Source of the DNA: Lachnospiraceae bacterium
Lineage (GTDB): Bacteria; Bacillota; Clostridia; Lachnospirales; Lachnospiraceae
Length of the DNA: 55,159 nucleotides
Direction of reading: 5' to 3'
Assembly: GCA_015057425.1 (NCBI GenBank)
Contig: SVEL01000017.1
Location: 1 to 55,159, forward strand
Part shown: positions 1 through 8,663 of the stretch, one piece after another
How the letters are laid out: each line of letters opens with the position of its first letter
Numbering within the stretch: position 1 is the stretch's first letter
Program-made: the position numbers and the translations under genes
The notes under the pieces: model-generated
The model's database searches: none
What the model was told of the DNA's origin: nothing
Seen by the model: the letters and a program-made list of their open reading frames with translations, nothing else

Positions 1-102
1 AATAACTCTAGCTATTTTAATCCGTTTACATGTTGTTTAGGAATTCTTCTTTCGAAGATGTTCACTGAAAATTTATTCAAAGAATTTTCAGGGATGGTTT
101 GT

Positions 103-174
103 TGTTCAGTTTTCAATGTTCTTACTGATTTGCGTCAGCTTGGATATTATATAATGCTGATTTTCATTTGTCAA
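103..174 (-). promoter_or_regulatory. Consensus promoter and leader of an rRNA operon lying off the left edge
   Basis: On the minus strand there is a perfect -35 TTGACA (169-174) and a perfect -10 TATAAT (146-151) with a 17-nt spacer. The predicted transcript runs left through AACATTGAAAACTGAAC (103-119), a sequence typical of rRNA leaders and spacers in Firmicutes, and then a small hairpin with TGAAAAT/ATTTTCA arms (66-90). No 16S sequence is present in the window, so the rRNA operon itself is inferred. The two tRNA-Ser genes lie upstream on the same strand. Confidence 0.75.
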
Positions 175-210
175 GCACTTTTTTAACTTTTTAAGTTAAT
201 AATTTCCAAA

Positions 211-299
211 CGGAGAAGGAGGGATTTGAACCCTCGCACCGCTATTAACGGTCTACTCCCTTTCCAGGGGAGCCCCTTCAGCCACTTGGGTACTTCTCC
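211..299 (-). tRNA. tRNA-Ser (anticodon GGA)
   Basis: Read on the minus strand, the acceptor arms GGAGAAG and CTTCTCC pair with a G discriminator. The anticodon stem CTCCC/GGGAG encloses a seven-base loop CTGGAAA, which gives anticodon GGA. A long variable arm and a TTCAAAT T-loop are present, as expected for a type II serine tRNA. CCA is not encoded. It lies 26 bases downstream of the second serine tRNA, and the two probably share one transcript. Confidence 0.95.
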
Positions 300-325
300 A
301 AGTCAATGCTGTATAAATCAGTTAG

Positions 326-411
326 CGGAGAGGATGGGATTCGAACCCATGTGGCCGTGAAGCCAAACGGTTTTCAAGACCGCCTCGTTATGACCGCTTC
401 GATACCTCTCC
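326..411 (-). tRNA. tRNA-Ser (anticodon UGA)
   Basis: On the minus strand the acceptor arms GGAGAGG and CCTCTCC pair. The anticodon loop CTTGAAA gives anticodon TGA. The long variable arm and a GTTCGAATC T-arm mark it as a type II serine tRNA. CCA is not encoded. A good promoter lies about 40 bases upstream (451-479), so this is probably the first gene of a two-tRNA unit. Confidence 0.95.
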
Positions 412-450
412 AGATTTTTATCCGCCGACTTTACGTCAGCGGCAAGGACA

Positions 451-479
451 ATAATATCATTAATAATATTCAAAGTCAA
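451..479 (-). promoter_or_regulatory. Promoter of the tRNA-Ser pair
   Basis: The minus strand carries -35 TTGACT (474-479) and -10 TATTAT (451-456) separated by 17 bases, about 40 bases before the 5' end of the first tRNA-Ser. The spacing and position fit a sigma-A tRNA promoter. Confidence 0.7.
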
Positions 480-540
480 GCCTTTTTTTAAGTTTTTTTC
501 AAAGTTTTTTCAGGCCTCATTTTTAGCCCAATTTACGCGT

Positions 541-1239
541 TTATAATCTCCCAGTTAATATGCTCTCACCCATATTCATATCTTCAGGTGTTGTAATCTT
601 TATATTTTCATACGAACACTCTACTAACTTGATTTTTATATCCGGATTATATGTTTCAAGAACCATCGCATCGTCAGTTATGCCTTTTCTTTCTCCGTTT
701 CTACCTATTATATTCTCATAAGCTTCCTTTATTATATTGTAGTTAAATGATTGTGGTGTCTGTACATTCCAAACTGTTGCTCTGTCAGGTGTACTTTTTA
801 TATAGCCATTTTCATCAGATATCTTAACTGTATCTTTAGTTTTTACTGCTGCCACACATGCATCATGTTTTACTGTTTCTTCTATTATAGTGTTGATTTC
901 ATCCGGTCTGATAAATGCTCTTGCGCCATCATGTATAAGAACTATATCACACTGTTTTGCTTCACAAAGACCATTGTATACAGAATTGTACCTTTCAGCA
1001 CCACCTTCGGTCACAGCAGATATTTTGGTTAAATTATACTTTTCTATTATTTCCTTATTTATATATTCTATATCATCTTTCCCACAAACAACTATTATAT
1101 TATCTACTTTACTTTCTTCAAAAGCTTTAATGGTATAATATATAATCGGCTTTCCCAAAAGTTCTAAGTACTGTTTACTTACTGTTGTTCCCATTCTTTT
1201 ACCTTTGCCTGCTGACAGTATTATCGCTGTTGACTTCAT
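541..1239 (-). CDS. ispD: 2-C-methyl-D-erythritol 4-phosphate cytidylyltransferase
   Basis: IspD transfers CMP from CTP to methylerythritol phosphate, the third step of the non-mevalonate isoprenoid pathway in the cytoplasm. The 232-residue product has the usual length. Its N-terminal CTP-binding signature AIILSAGKGKRMG (residues 5-17) is followed by the conserved KQYLELLGKPI stretch, and VLIHDGARAFI and the TPQSF motif appear further on. The ATG is preceded by GGAGGAATCAGAATT, a good ribosome binding site. It is the last gene of the tsaD-side cluster. An imperfect hairpin (1268-1301) separates it from tsaD, so the two may be cotranscribed or separately processed. Confidence 0.95.
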   Translation of the reverse strand: MKSTAIILSAGKGKRMGTTVSKQYLELLGKPIIYYTIKAFEESKVDNIIVVCGKDDIEYINKEIIEKYNLTKISAVTEGGAERYNSVYNGLCEAKQCDIVLIHDGARAFIRPDEINTIIEETVKHDACVAAVKTKDTVKISDENGYIKSTPDRATVWNVQTPQSFNYNIIKEAYENIIGRNGERKGITDDAMVLETYNPDIKIKLVECSYENIKITTPEDMNMGESILTGRL

Positions 1240-1267
1240 AATTCTGATTCCTCCTCCACAGAAACGT

Positions 1268-1301
1268 ATTGCGAAGATAGGACTACTCCTTTCTCCGCAA
1301 T
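1268..1301. other. Intercistronic imperfect hairpin between tsaD and ispD
   Basis: ATTGCG at 1268-1273 pairs with CGCAAT at 1296-1301, and the stem continues inward for about nine more pairs with two mismatches. No U-tract follows on the minus strand, so it is not a convincing terminator. It may be an RNA processing or stability element in the ispD leader. Confidence 0.45.
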
Positions 1302-1347
1302 TTTAAAATGCACTTTTTATATTGATGATTACTTATTTATAAATATA

Positions 1348-2370
1348 CTAAATTCTCTCTCCAAGTTTGAGATTCGGCACCGCATTTAAATCAAGGCCAT
1401 GTCTTGTTCCGGCTATATATTCATAGTATGCCGCTGCACCAATCATTGCCGCATTGTCAGTACACAATATCGGTGACGGATAATAAAACTTAATGCCTCT
1501 CTTACTGCAGGCATCATCAAATGCGGCACGGATTGCAGAGTTTGATGCTACACCACCTGCTATGGCAAACTTCTTATACTTTCTGTGATTGCACAGCTTA
1601 ATTGCTCTGTCTACCAAAACATCAACAACTGCCTGTTGGAAAGAAGCTGCGACATCTGCATTATTTACTTCTACAGCTTTCATCTCAGACACATTGAGAT
1701 AATTAAGCACTGCAGATTTCACTCCGCTGAAACTAAAATCATACGGCGCATCTTCTACAACCGCGCGTGGAAAATCAATTGCCTTTGGATTTCCTTCCTT
1801 TGCAAGTTTGTCTATCTTCGGACCACCCGGATAACCCAAGCCGATAGCTCTCGCCACTTTATCAAATGCTTCACCTGCCGCATCATCACGTGTTCTTCCT
1901 ATAAGTTCGTATTTTCCGTAGTCAACAACTTCTATAAGATGTGTATGTCCGCCTGACACAACCAAACATCCAAATGGTGGTTCAAGATCCTTATGTTCTA
2001 TAAAGTTTGCACTTATATGTCCTTCAATATGATGAACTCCTATAAGTGGTTTATTTTTTGCATATGCTATCGCTTTTGCAGCTGCCACCCCTACAAGAAG
2101 TGAGCCAACAAGCCCCGGACCGTATGTTACTGCAACTGCCGTAACATCATCCAAAGTCATTCCAGCCTCTTTAAGCGCTTCTTCTATAACCTGATTAATC
2201 TTTTCAATATGTTTACGTGACGCAATTTCCGGCACAACTCCACCATATAAGGTATGTAAGTCAATCTGTGAAGAAATAACATTTGATAAAACTTCTCTTC
2301 CGTTCTTGACTACTGCTGCCGCTGTTTCATCACATGAACTTTCTATTGCAAGAATATATACGTCTTTCAT
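1348..2370 (-). CDS. tsaD: tRNA threonylcarbamoyladenosine transferase TsaD
   Basis: TsaD transfers the threonylcarbamoyl group to A37 of ANN-decoding tRNAs, working with TsaB and TsaE, which are also encoded here. The 340-residue protein starts with [16 protein letters not shown], the ASKHA-fold phosphate 1 loop, and carries the metal-binding HHIEGH motif near residue 115, VSGGHTHL near 140, and a C-terminal [10 protein letters not shown] segment. A GGAAGGTG ribosome binding site lies just upstream of the ATG. Only TsaC/TsaC2 of the t6A pathway is not seen in this window. Confidence 0.97.
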   Translation of the reverse strand: MKDVYILAIESSCDETAAAVVKNGREVLSNVISSQIDLHTLYGGVVPEIASRKHIEKINQVIEEALKEAGMTLDDVTAVAVTYGPGLVGSLLVGVAAAKAIAYAKNKPLIGVHHIEGHISANFIEHKDLEPPFGCLVVSGGHTHLIEVVDYGKYELIGRTRDDAAGEAFDKVARAIGLGYPGGPKIDKLAKEGNPKAIDFPRAVVEDAPYDFSFSGVKSAVLNYLNVSEMKAVEVNNADVAASFQQAVVDVLVDRAIKLCNHRKYKKFAIAGGVASNSAIRAAFDDACSKRGIKFYYPSPILCTDNAAMIGAAAYYEYIAGTRHGLDLNAVPNLKLGERI

Positions 2371-2398
2371 TACTGCACCTTCCTATTAAATATATGGT

Positions 2399-3016
2399 TT
2401 ACTTGTCATTTATAATTCCCCAGCCATATATCTTCCATCTGTCGCCATCATCTTTTCTTAAGATGTAGGTTTCGACTGTTTTTGTTGTCCCTTCCATCTC
2501 CTTACAATAGTAAGTCACTTTTATGGAAGCCGCCTTATCTCCGTCCGGCATAGGCACAACATTTACATCACTTGCTTTATCTACTAATACTCTCGAAATC
2601 TTTTTATTAATCTTCTTGTAATCTGAAATTTCCTGTTTCAAGTTATCATAATATGTTTCGTACGGATTCTGTGCCAACAGGTCTTCATCAAAAAGAAGTC
2701 GTGCTTTATCTGCCAGACACTTAAGTTCTTCTTCATTGATGTCTTCATTATAATAACACATCTGTATTTCAGTAAAAAGCGTTACAAGTTCTCTGACAGT
2801 TGTAGGATAATTATTGACAATATCTCTACTGATAATTTCATCTACTTTACTTACAACAGTTTCATTTTCACTTTTTTTAGGTTCCACATTGGACACATGT
2901 GCATACACTACTACCAAAAGAACCAAAATAATCGTTACAGACAGCACAACTCTTAATGTTCCAACTGCACCTATTCTTTTAAAAAAAGGGATTTCGTTTT
3001 TTGCTTTCTTGTCCAT
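2399..3016 (-). CDS. Single-pass membrane-anchored protein of unknown function
   Basis: This 205-residue protein has a basic N-terminus, one strongly hydrophobic segment at about residues 22-42, and a soluble, probably extracellular, domain ending in a KIYGWGIINDK tail. There is no lipobox and no catalytic motif I recognise. The C-terminal half (KVTYYCKEMEG to the end) looks like a small beta-sheet sensor or NTF2-like module. It sits between RNase Z (12-base gap) and tsaD on the same strand and is probably cotranscribed with them. The start follows a GGAGAGG ribosome binding site. Confidence 0.75.
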   Translation of the reverse strand: MDKKAKNEIPFFKRIGAVGTLRVVLSVTIILVLLVVVYAHVSNVEPKKSENETVVSKVDEIISRDIVNNYPTTVRELVTLFTEIQMCYYNEDINEEELKCLADKARLLFDEDLLAQNPYETYYDNLKQEISDYKKINKKISRVLVDKASDVNVVPMPDGDKAASIKVTYYCKEMEGTTKTVETYILRKDDGDRWKIYGWGIINDK

Positions 3017-3028
3017 AGAACCTCTCCA

Positions 3029-3937
3029 TTAATCTTCAAAATTCAACGTTATCGTCTTTCCGTCCTTGCCCGGAACAGCACTAGGAAATATATCCGTAAC
3101 CTGTTTCATATAATCTGACGGACGTACCAGTGACGGACTAAAATGTGTAAGCCACATCTCTTTTACTTCTGCTTTTTTAGCAAGATTAGCTGCCTCTTCA
3201 AAGGTCATATGCTTATACTCCCTTGCTTTTGCCTGCTTATCCGGCTCTCCATACATACCTTCACAGATAAATAAATCTGCATCCTTTGCCATTTCTGCTA
3301 TTATATCTACCGGTCTGGTATCTGTACAATATGTCACTTTAAGACCTTTTCTTGTCTCACCAAGAACCATATCCGGAGTATATGTTATACCGTCTTCAAT
3401 AACAGTTTCTCCTTTTTGCAAACGGTTCCAGCATTTCATCGGAACATTATTGGCATTGGCTTTTTCTGTTTCAAACTTTCCCTGTCTTTCAATGCGGACA
3501 TTATATCCATAGCAGGTAACCTTATGACTTACCTTAAAAGCATCAATAGCATATCCCGCAATATGAATGGTCTCTGTCTTTTCTTTAAGTTCTATAAACT
3601 TAATTTCAAAAGGAAGTTCCGGTGCAATAACCCTAAGTGACCTTACAACCTTTTCAAGACCTTCAGGTCCTATCATGGTTATCGGTTCTGTTCTGTCTGC
3701 ATTTCCCATAGATAAAAGCAATCCCGGAAGACCGCTTATGTGATCCGCGTGATAATGTGTAAAACATATAACTTCTATAGGATTCACGCTTAATCCGCAT
3801 TCCTTTATGGCAAGCTGTGTGCCTTCTCCACAATCTATCAGCAAACTTTTTCCATTGTATCTTGCCATCATAGCTGTAAGCCATCTCTTTGGCAATGGCA
3901 TCATCCCGCCCGTACCTAAAAGGGAAATATCTAACAT
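3029..3937 (-). CDS. rnz: Ribonuclease Z (tRNA 3' endonuclease)
   Basis: RNase Z trims 3' trailers of tRNA precursors. The metallo-beta-lactamase signature HYHADHISGLPG lies near residue 60 and supplies the zinc ligands; SLLGTGG at the N-terminus, a YCTDTRP segment near 205, and the C-terminal THFSP motif complete the family pattern. The chosen ATG has AGGAG seven bases upstream; a longer reading six codons earlier lacks one. The product is about 302 residues, normal for the family. Its relevance here is direct: both tRNA genes at the left edge lack an encoded CCA and so would need this enzyme. Confidence 0.93.
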   Translation of the reverse strand: MLDISLLGTGGMMPLPKRWLTAMMARYNGKSLLIDCGEGTQLAIKECGLSVNPIEVICFTHYHADHISGLPGLLLSMGNADRTEPITMIGPEGLEKVVRSLRVIAPELPFEIKFIELKEKTETIHIAGYAIDAFKVSHKVTCYGYNVRIERQGKFETEKANANNVPMKCWNRLQKGETVIEDGITYTPDMVLGETRKGLKVTYCTDTRPVDIIAEMAKDADLFICEGMYGEPDKQAKAREYKHMTFEEAANLAKKAEVKEMWLTHFSPSLVRPSDYMKQVTDIFPSAVPGKDGKTITLNFED

Positions 3938-3986
3938 ACTTGCACTCCTAAACATTTTAATCCACTATTATTCTACCAAATATTTA

Positions 3987-4226
3987 CTAATTTAGCAATT
4001 CTTTCTTTATTTCTATCTCTACCGGAAGTGCAAATTTTTCAACCCAGCTGTCATAACACTTTTCACATAGTCTTATTTTATGGATTTCTCCGTCTTTTTC
4101 TGAAAAATATCCCCATTCAACTTTTATGACCGCCACAGCTTCATATTTATTTTCTTTGCTTCCTATCTCTTTGCCGCACATATTGCAGTAGGTTCTTATT
4201 TTTCTTCGTATACTTAGTTTTCTCAT
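3987..4226 (-). CDS. Small zinc-ribbon protein
   Basis: A 79-residue basic protein with two cysteine pairs, CNMCG near residue 14 and CEKCYDSW near residue 54, spaced as a zinc ribbon. The function is unknown. The open frame extends upstream to 4301, but that part is made of small hairpins and lacks a ribosome binding site. The ATG at 4226 has AGGAG six bases upstream, so I chose it. It lies between the rimI terminator and rnz. Confidence 0.75.
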   Translation of the reverse strand: MRKLSIRRKIRTYCNMCGKEIGSKENKYEAVAVIKVEWGYFSEKDGEIHKIRLCEKCYDSWVEKFALPVEIEIKKELLN

Positions 4227-4272
4227 TTTATCTCCTATCTTTTCACCAAATCCAATCCTGCCACATACTTTT

Positions 4273-4319
4273 TCTCGCAAGCGAGATTTTCCGCACCCCA
4301 TGCGGTATTGCTTAGCAAT
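4273..4319. repeat. Three consecutive small hairpins
   Basis: Three short perfect inverted repeats follow one another: TCTCGC/GCGAGA (4273-4286), CCGCA/TGCGG (4291-4305) and ATTGC/GCAAT (4307-4319). They fill the space between the zinc-ribbon gene and the rimI terminator. Such a run of GC-clamped mini-hairpins in AT-rich DNA suggests a mobile or RNA-structural repeat, but I see only one copy in the window. Confidence 0.55.
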
Positions 4320-4349
4320 AAAAATGTGCAGGATACAGTACCCTGCACA
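4320..4349 (-). terminator. Intrinsic terminator after rimI
   Basis: TGTGCAGG (4325-4332) and CCTGCACA (4342-4349) form an eight-pair stem. On the minus strand the stem is followed by TTTTTATT. It ends the tex-tsaE-tsaB-rimI unit. Confidence 0.85.
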
Positions 4350-4359
4350 ACATTATAAA

Positions 4360-4803
4360 TTATATTTCACATATTTCATACTGGTAAATTATTGCACTTT
4401 CAACCGGCTTTGAATAAAAATTTTTCCTTATTCCTAATGACTTAAATCCTTTCTTTTCATACAAGCCTATGGCAGACAGGTTACTTTCCCTAACTTCCAG
4501 ATTTACTACCGGACAGTTGTGTGCTTTGGCACATTCAAAAACCGAATCAATAAGTTTACCGCCTATTCCTTGATTTCTTTCGTTCTTATCTACTGCCACA
4601 TTGGTTATATCCATGCCATCACCTGCGATGTATGCCCCAATATATCCGATTATCCTATCATCTTTTTCAGCAACAAAAAAATGTGAATAATCATGCTTTA
4701 AAAAGTCATTAAGGCTTTCCTCACTCCATGGTTCCGAAAAATTGTCTTTTTCAATAAGTGCAACGGCCTGTGCATCTTCGAAAGTCATTTTTCTGATTAT
4801 CAT
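4360..4803 (-). CDS. rimI: Ribosomal protein S18-alanine N-acetyltransferase
   Basis: A 147-residue GNAT acetyltransferase that matches RimI. It has the N-terminal IRKMTFEDAQAVALIE segment, FFVAEKDDRIIGYIGAY (beta 4), NVAVDKNERNQGIGGKLI (the acetyl-CoA pyrophosphate loop, near residues 67-84), and LEVRESNLSAIGLYEKKGF (motif B). RimI acetylates the N-terminal alanine of S18, although many Firmicutes homologues are assigned by context only. The start codon overlaps the tsaB stop (ATGA), so translation is probably coupled; tsaB-rimI adjacency is common. Confidence 0.9.
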   Translation of the reverse strand: MIIRKMTFEDAQAVALIEKDNFSEPWSEESLNDFLKHDYSHFFVAEKDDRIIGYIGAYIAGDGMDITNVAVDKNERNQGIGGKLIDSVFECAKAHNCPVVNLEVRESNLSAIGLYEKKGFKSLGIRKNFYSKPVESAIIYQYEICEI

Positions 4804-5513
4804 ACTCTGTTACCTTCTTTAGACATTTCTGCCTGTGACTGGCGAAGATAGATAGGCACAAAATCCTGAGCCTTTACGTATTTACCTTCTTCATAGTACT
4901 TTTCACCAAGTGTTGCAACTGACGATGCACGCTGTCTGTTAAGATGAGCCGGTGCAAAGAAATGTGGTATTTCTAACTTTTCATTTATATATCTTGTAAA
5001 TACCGGTACTCCGTCACCAAGGAAAACAATATCTCTTGCCTCTTTTTCATATAACTTTGTTAATTCTTCAAGAAGAACGTCTATTTCCATAGGTTCCTGT
5101 TCTTTTACAACCTCAAACTTATCTTTTTCAAATGTGCATACGCCGGTATATACCTGATTTCTTCTGGCATCCATAATAGGGCAAATGTATTCACCACTCA
5201 TATATATATTGTAAGCCATGGCATCTATAGTCGGCACGGAAATAATCGGTACGTTAAGTGCCTGGGCAAGTCCTTTTGCCGTCGAACCGCCTATTCTTAA
5301 GCCTGTAAAAGAGCCCGGTCCTGCCGCAATAGCGATGGCATCTATAGTGGATACTTCCACTTCTATCATTTTTAAAAGTTGTTCTATCATAGGAAGTAAT
5401 GTCTGTGAATGAGTAATCTTATGATTAATAGTATATTCTCCAAGAATAATACCATCTTCAAGCACTGACACCGATGCAACTAATGATGAACTATCAATTC
5501 CTAATATTCTCAT
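4800..5513 (-). CDS. tsaB: tRNA threonylcarbamoyladenosine biosynthesis protein TsaB
   Basis: TsaB is the ASKHA-fold partner of TsaD in t6A synthesis. This 237-residue protein begins MRILGIDSSSLVASVSV, contains IAIAAGPGSFTGLRIG near residue 65 (the family hallmark) and CPIMDARRNQVYTGV near 110. The ATG follows an AGGAGGT ribosome binding site. It lies 43 bases after tsaE and overlaps rimI by four bases. Confidence 0.95.
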   Translation of the reverse strand: MRILGIDSSSLVASVSVLEDGIILGEYTINHKITHSQTLLPMIEQLLKMIEVEVSTIDAIAIAAGPGSFTGLRIGGSTAKGLAQALNVPIISVPTIDAMAYNIYMSGEYICPIMDARRNQVYTGVCTFEKDKFEVVKEQEPMEIDVLLEELTKLYEKEARDIVFLGDGVPVFTRYINEKLEIPHFFAPAHLNRQRASSVATLGEKYYEEGKYVKAQDFVPIYLRQSQAEMSKEGNRV

Positions 5514-5556
5514 TTGACCTCCTAACTATCTGACGACACTTGTTAATTACCTGATG

Positions 5557-5982
5557 CTAAATGTCTATAGATATCTTTCTATAATCTAAACCTTTTTCTA
5601 AATCTTTCTTTATAGATATATTAATAATATCCTCCGGAAGAATTTCTTCTATGAGATTCGCCCATTCTACAAGACAAACACCTTCGCCATAAAAGTAATC
5701 TTCATATCCGATTTCGTCCATTTCACTTACATCTCCGATACGGTATACGTCAAAATGGTAAAACGGCATTCTTCCTTCTTCATATATCTGTACTATTGTA
5801 AATGTAGGGCTGTTAATTGGTTCGTCTATATTCAGGCCTTTTGCAAACCCTTGGGTAAATACTGTCTTGCCTACGCCTAAATCACCGTTTAAGCAATAAA
5901 CTTTACCTTTTTCTGTTTCTTCACCTAATTTTCTACCTATATTAAATGTATCAGACGGTGAAAAGCTTTCAAACTCCTTCAA
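5557..5982 (-). CDS. tsaE: tRNA threonylcarbamoyladenosine biosynthesis ATPase TsaE
   Basis: TsaE is a P-loop ATPase that drives the TsaB-TsaD complex. The Walker A motif is GDLGVGKT, followed by FTQGFAKGLN, SPTFTIV, HFDVYRI and VEWA, all in the family order. I chose the TTG at 5982: a strong AGGAGG lies nine bases upstream of it. The longer reading from the ATG at 6006 would place that ribosome binding site inside the coding sequence. The result is about 141 residues, slightly short for the family. The site overlaps the last codons of the upstream gene, which suggests coupling. Confidence 0.92.
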   Translation of the reverse strand: MKEFESFSPSDTFNIGRKLGEETEKGKVYCLNGDLGVGKTVFTQGFAKGLNIDEPINSPTFTIVQIYEEGRMPFYHFDVYRIGDVSEMDEIGYEDYFYGEGVCLVEWANLIEEILPEDIINISIKKDLEKGLDYRKISIDI

Positions 5983-5996
5983 ATAATGTGTCCTCC

Positions 5997-6500
5997 TTAT
6001 TTCCAATGAATAAGTGTTGCTGCTGAGTATTTTCTTATTAAATCTTCTAAATCATTTAATCTGTCGCCGATTGCACTTTTAGGAAGTACAAATGCACGGA
6101 CTTTTCCAAGGTATATAATTACAAGCTTCTTTGTAGTTGTAACCTTGGTGATTTCATTCCATTCAAATGAAATCTTTGCTTCGTCCTGAGATACTTCTAT
6201 AAGTCTTTCATTAAATACATAAGTTATGGCATTGGCAAATGATGTATTTTTCTTTATTTGCTTACCTGCTTTCTGATACAACATGAGCGGCTGGATAACC
6301 GTAAATAACAAACCTGTTAAAAGCAGTACCAACTTATATGCTACCTGAATATTTGGATTAGGAAGATATGTGAAAAATCCTATAAATGCACATATGCTAA
6401 GTAATACACCGACAAATCCACCAAATGATGAATAAGAATGTTTCATAAGGAATGAAAACATTTCTTTCTGTGTCAACTTTGCTTCTATCTTTACTTCCAT
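5997..6500 (-). CDS. YcxB-like membrane protein
   Basis: A 167-residue protein with two adjacent transmembrane segments (about residues 27-65) and a C-terminal beta-rich domain containing ISFEWNEITKVTTTKKLVIIYLGK, the pattern of YcxB-like proteins. The function of that family is unknown. A clear AAAGGAG lies before the ATG. It sits between tex and tsaE on one strand and is likely part of the same transcript. Confidence 0.8.
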   Translation of the reverse strand: MEVKIEAKLTQKEMFSFLMKHSYSSFGGFVGVLLSICAFIGFFTYLPNPNIQVAYKLVLLLTGLLFTVIQPLMLYQKAGKQIKKNTSFANAITYVFNERLIEVSQDEAKISFEWNEITKVTTTKKLVIIYLGKVRAFVLPKSAIGDRLNDLEDLIRKYSAATLIHWK

Positions 6501-6512
6501 TATTATTCTCCT

Positions 6513-8663
6513 TTAGACATTTTTCATAGTGAGCTGAATTCTCTTTTTCTGAATGTCAACGCTCATTACCTTAACATCTACAATATCCCCAACGCTTACT
6601 GCTTCAAGCGGATGCTTAATGTACTTGTTGGTAATCTGTGAAATGTGTACTAAACCATCCTGGTGAACACCTATATCAACAAATACACCGAAATCGATTA
6701 CATTTCTTACTGTGCCTTTTAATACCATACCCGGTTCAAGGTCTTTCATCTCAAGAACGTCTGAACGTAAGATTGGTTTAGGCATATCTTCTCTTGGGTC
6801 TCTGCCCGGCTTTTCAAGCTCTGCAACTATATCTTTAAGAGTAATTTCACCGATACCAAGTTCCTCCGCCATTTTCTTATAATCTTTAATAAGAAGCTTT
6901 AAGCCTACAAGTTTTCCCGCTACGATAGCATCTGTATCGTAGCCAAGCTTCTTTAAAAGCTTCTCAGTAACTTCATATGATTCAGGGTGTACACTTGTGG
7001 TATCAAGAGGGTTGGAGCCTCCTGCGATTCTCATAAAGCCTGCACACTGTTCAAATGCCTTTGGACCAAGCTTTGCAACCTTAAGCAATTCCTGTCTGTC
7101 TGTGAATTTGCCGTTCTTTTCTCTATAATCAACGATATTTTTTGCTATTACCTTAGAAATACCTGATACATATTCAAGAAGGCTTACTGATGCTGTATTC
7201 AAGTCAACACCAACTTTATTAACAGAATCTTCAACTACGCCTGTAAGGGCTTCGCTAAGTTTCTTCTGGTTCATATCATGCTGATACTGTCCTACACCGA
7301 TTGACTTTGGATCAATCTTTACAAGCTCTGCAAGTGGGTCCTGCACTCTTCTTGCAATAGATGTTGCACTTCTCTGTCCTACGTCAAAGTTCGGGAACTC
7401 TTCTGTAGCAAGCTTACTTGCCGAATAAACAGAAGCACCTGCTTCATTGGTAATAACATACTGAACTTTTTCAGGAATTTCCTTAAGCAGTTCAACTATA
7501 ACAAGCTCTGACTCTCTTGATGCCGTACCATTACCTACTGATATAAGTGTAATTCCATACTTCTTAATAAGGTCATGTACTTTCTTCTTGGCATCTTTAA
7601 TCTTTGCGTCTGTTGTAGGTGCTGTAGGATATACCACAACTGTATCAAGCACCTTACCTGTAGGATCGACTACTGCAAGCTTACATCCTGTTCTGAATGC
7701 CGGGTCCCAACCAAGTACAACCTGTCCTGCAATTGGCGGCTGCATAAGAAGCTGTTCAAGATTTTTGCCAAATACTTTAATTGCGCTGTCTTCCGCCTTT
7801 TCTGTCAAATCACTTCTGATTTCTCTTTCGATAGCTGGCGCAATAAGTCTCTTGTAGCTGTCTTCCGCTGTAGCCTTTAATATATCTGTTGTATATGGAT
7901 TTTCTTTTGAAATTGTCTTTTTACAAAGATAGTTAAGTATCTTTTCTTCCGGTGCATTTATCTTAACTGTAAGCACCTTTTCATTTTCACCGCGGTTGAT
8001 AGCAAGCACTCTGTGTCCTGCAATCTTTGCTACAGACTCTTCAAATTCATAGTACATCTCGTAAACTGACTGCGCTTCCTTGTCCTTTGCGTTTGAAACA
8101 ACTGTTCCTTCTTTTACGGTGATATCTCTGATATATGTTCTGTAATCAGCTTCATCTGCTATCATTTCCGCAATAATATCTTTCGCGCCCTCGATAGCTT
8201 CTTCTGCTGTCTTAACTTCTTTTTCTTCTGATATGAAATCTTTTGCATATTCTTCTACCGGCTTATCTGCCATCTGAAGCAATATGTAGCTTGCAAGAGG
8301 TTCAAGACCTTTCTCTTTTGCAATGATAGCTCTTGTTCTTCTCTTCTGTTTATATGGTCTGTATAAATCTTCTACTGCAACTAATGTTTCTGCGGCAAGA
8401 ATCTGTGCTTTAAGCTCGTCCGTAAGCTTGCCCTGCTCTTCAATACTTGAAATAACAGCGTTCTTTCTTTCTTCAAGATTACGAAGGTATTTGAGTCTTT
8501 CGTCAAGATTTCTAAGTACTTCGTCATTTAATGAGCCTGTAACTTCTTTTCTGTATCGGGCAATAAAAGGAATTGTATTTCCTTCGTCGATAAGATTTAC
8601 AGCTGCCTCTGTCTGATATTTTTTTATTCCGAGTTCTTCGGTAAGTTTCTGAATTATGTCCAT
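6513..8663 (-). CDS. tex: Tex-type RNA-binding transcription accessory protein
   Basis: A 716-residue protein of normal Tex length. It opens with a helical N-terminal region (TIPFIARYRKEVTGSLND, near residue 35), continues with the YqgF-like domain (VVLGWDPAFRTGCKLAVVD, near 320), helix-hairpin-helix repeats (LNTASVSLLEYVSGISKVIAKNIV and KLGPKAFEQCAGF), and ends in an S1 RNA-binding domain from about residue 640 (GMVLKGTVRNVIDFGVFVDIG). Tex binds nucleic acids and affects transcription in several bacteria. I chose the second ATG because AAGGAG is seven bases before it. Confidence 0.95.
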   Translation of the reverse strand: MDIIQKLTEELGIKKYQTEAAVNLIDEGNTIPFIARYRKEVTGSLNDEVLRNLDERLKYLRNLEERKNAVISSIEEQGKLTDELKAQILAAETLVAVEDLYRPYKQKRRTRAIIAKEKGLEPLASYILLQMADKPVEEYAKDFISEEKEVKTAEEAIEGAKDIIAEMIADEADYRTYIRDITVKEGTVVSNAKDKEAQSVYEMYYEFEESVAKIAGHRVLAINRGENEKVLTVKINAPEEKILNYLCKKTISKENPYTTDILKATAEDSYKRLIAPAIEREIRSDLTEKAEDSAIKVFGKNLEQLLMQPPIAGQVVLGWDPAFRTGCKLAVVDPTGKVLDTVVVYPTAPTTDAKIKDAKKKVHDLIKKYGITLISVGNGTASRESELVIVELLKEIPEKVQYVITNEAGASVYSASKLATEEFPNFDVGQRSATSIARRVQDPLAELVKIDPKSIGVGQYQHDMNQKKLSEALTGVVEDSVNKVGVDLNTASVSLLEYVSGISKVIAKNIVDYREKNGKFTDRQELLKVAKLGPKAFEQCAGFMRIAGGSNPLDTTSVHPESYEVTEKLLKKLGYDTDAIVAGKLVGLKLLIKDYKKMAEELGIGEITLKDIVAELEKPGRDPREDMPKPILRSDVLEMKDLEPGMVLKGTVRNVIDFGVFVDIGVHQDGLVHISQITNKYIKHPLEAVSVGDIVDVKVMSVDIQKKRIQLTMKNV

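Noticed and set aside
4227..4301. N-terminal extension of the small zinc-ribbon protein
   Set aside because: The extension translates the hairpins, lacks a ribosome binding site, and a good site precedes the internal ATG.
6006..6006. ATG at 6006 as tsaE start
   Set aside because: The AGGAGG site would then lie inside the coding sequence; the TTG at 5982 is correctly spaced from it.
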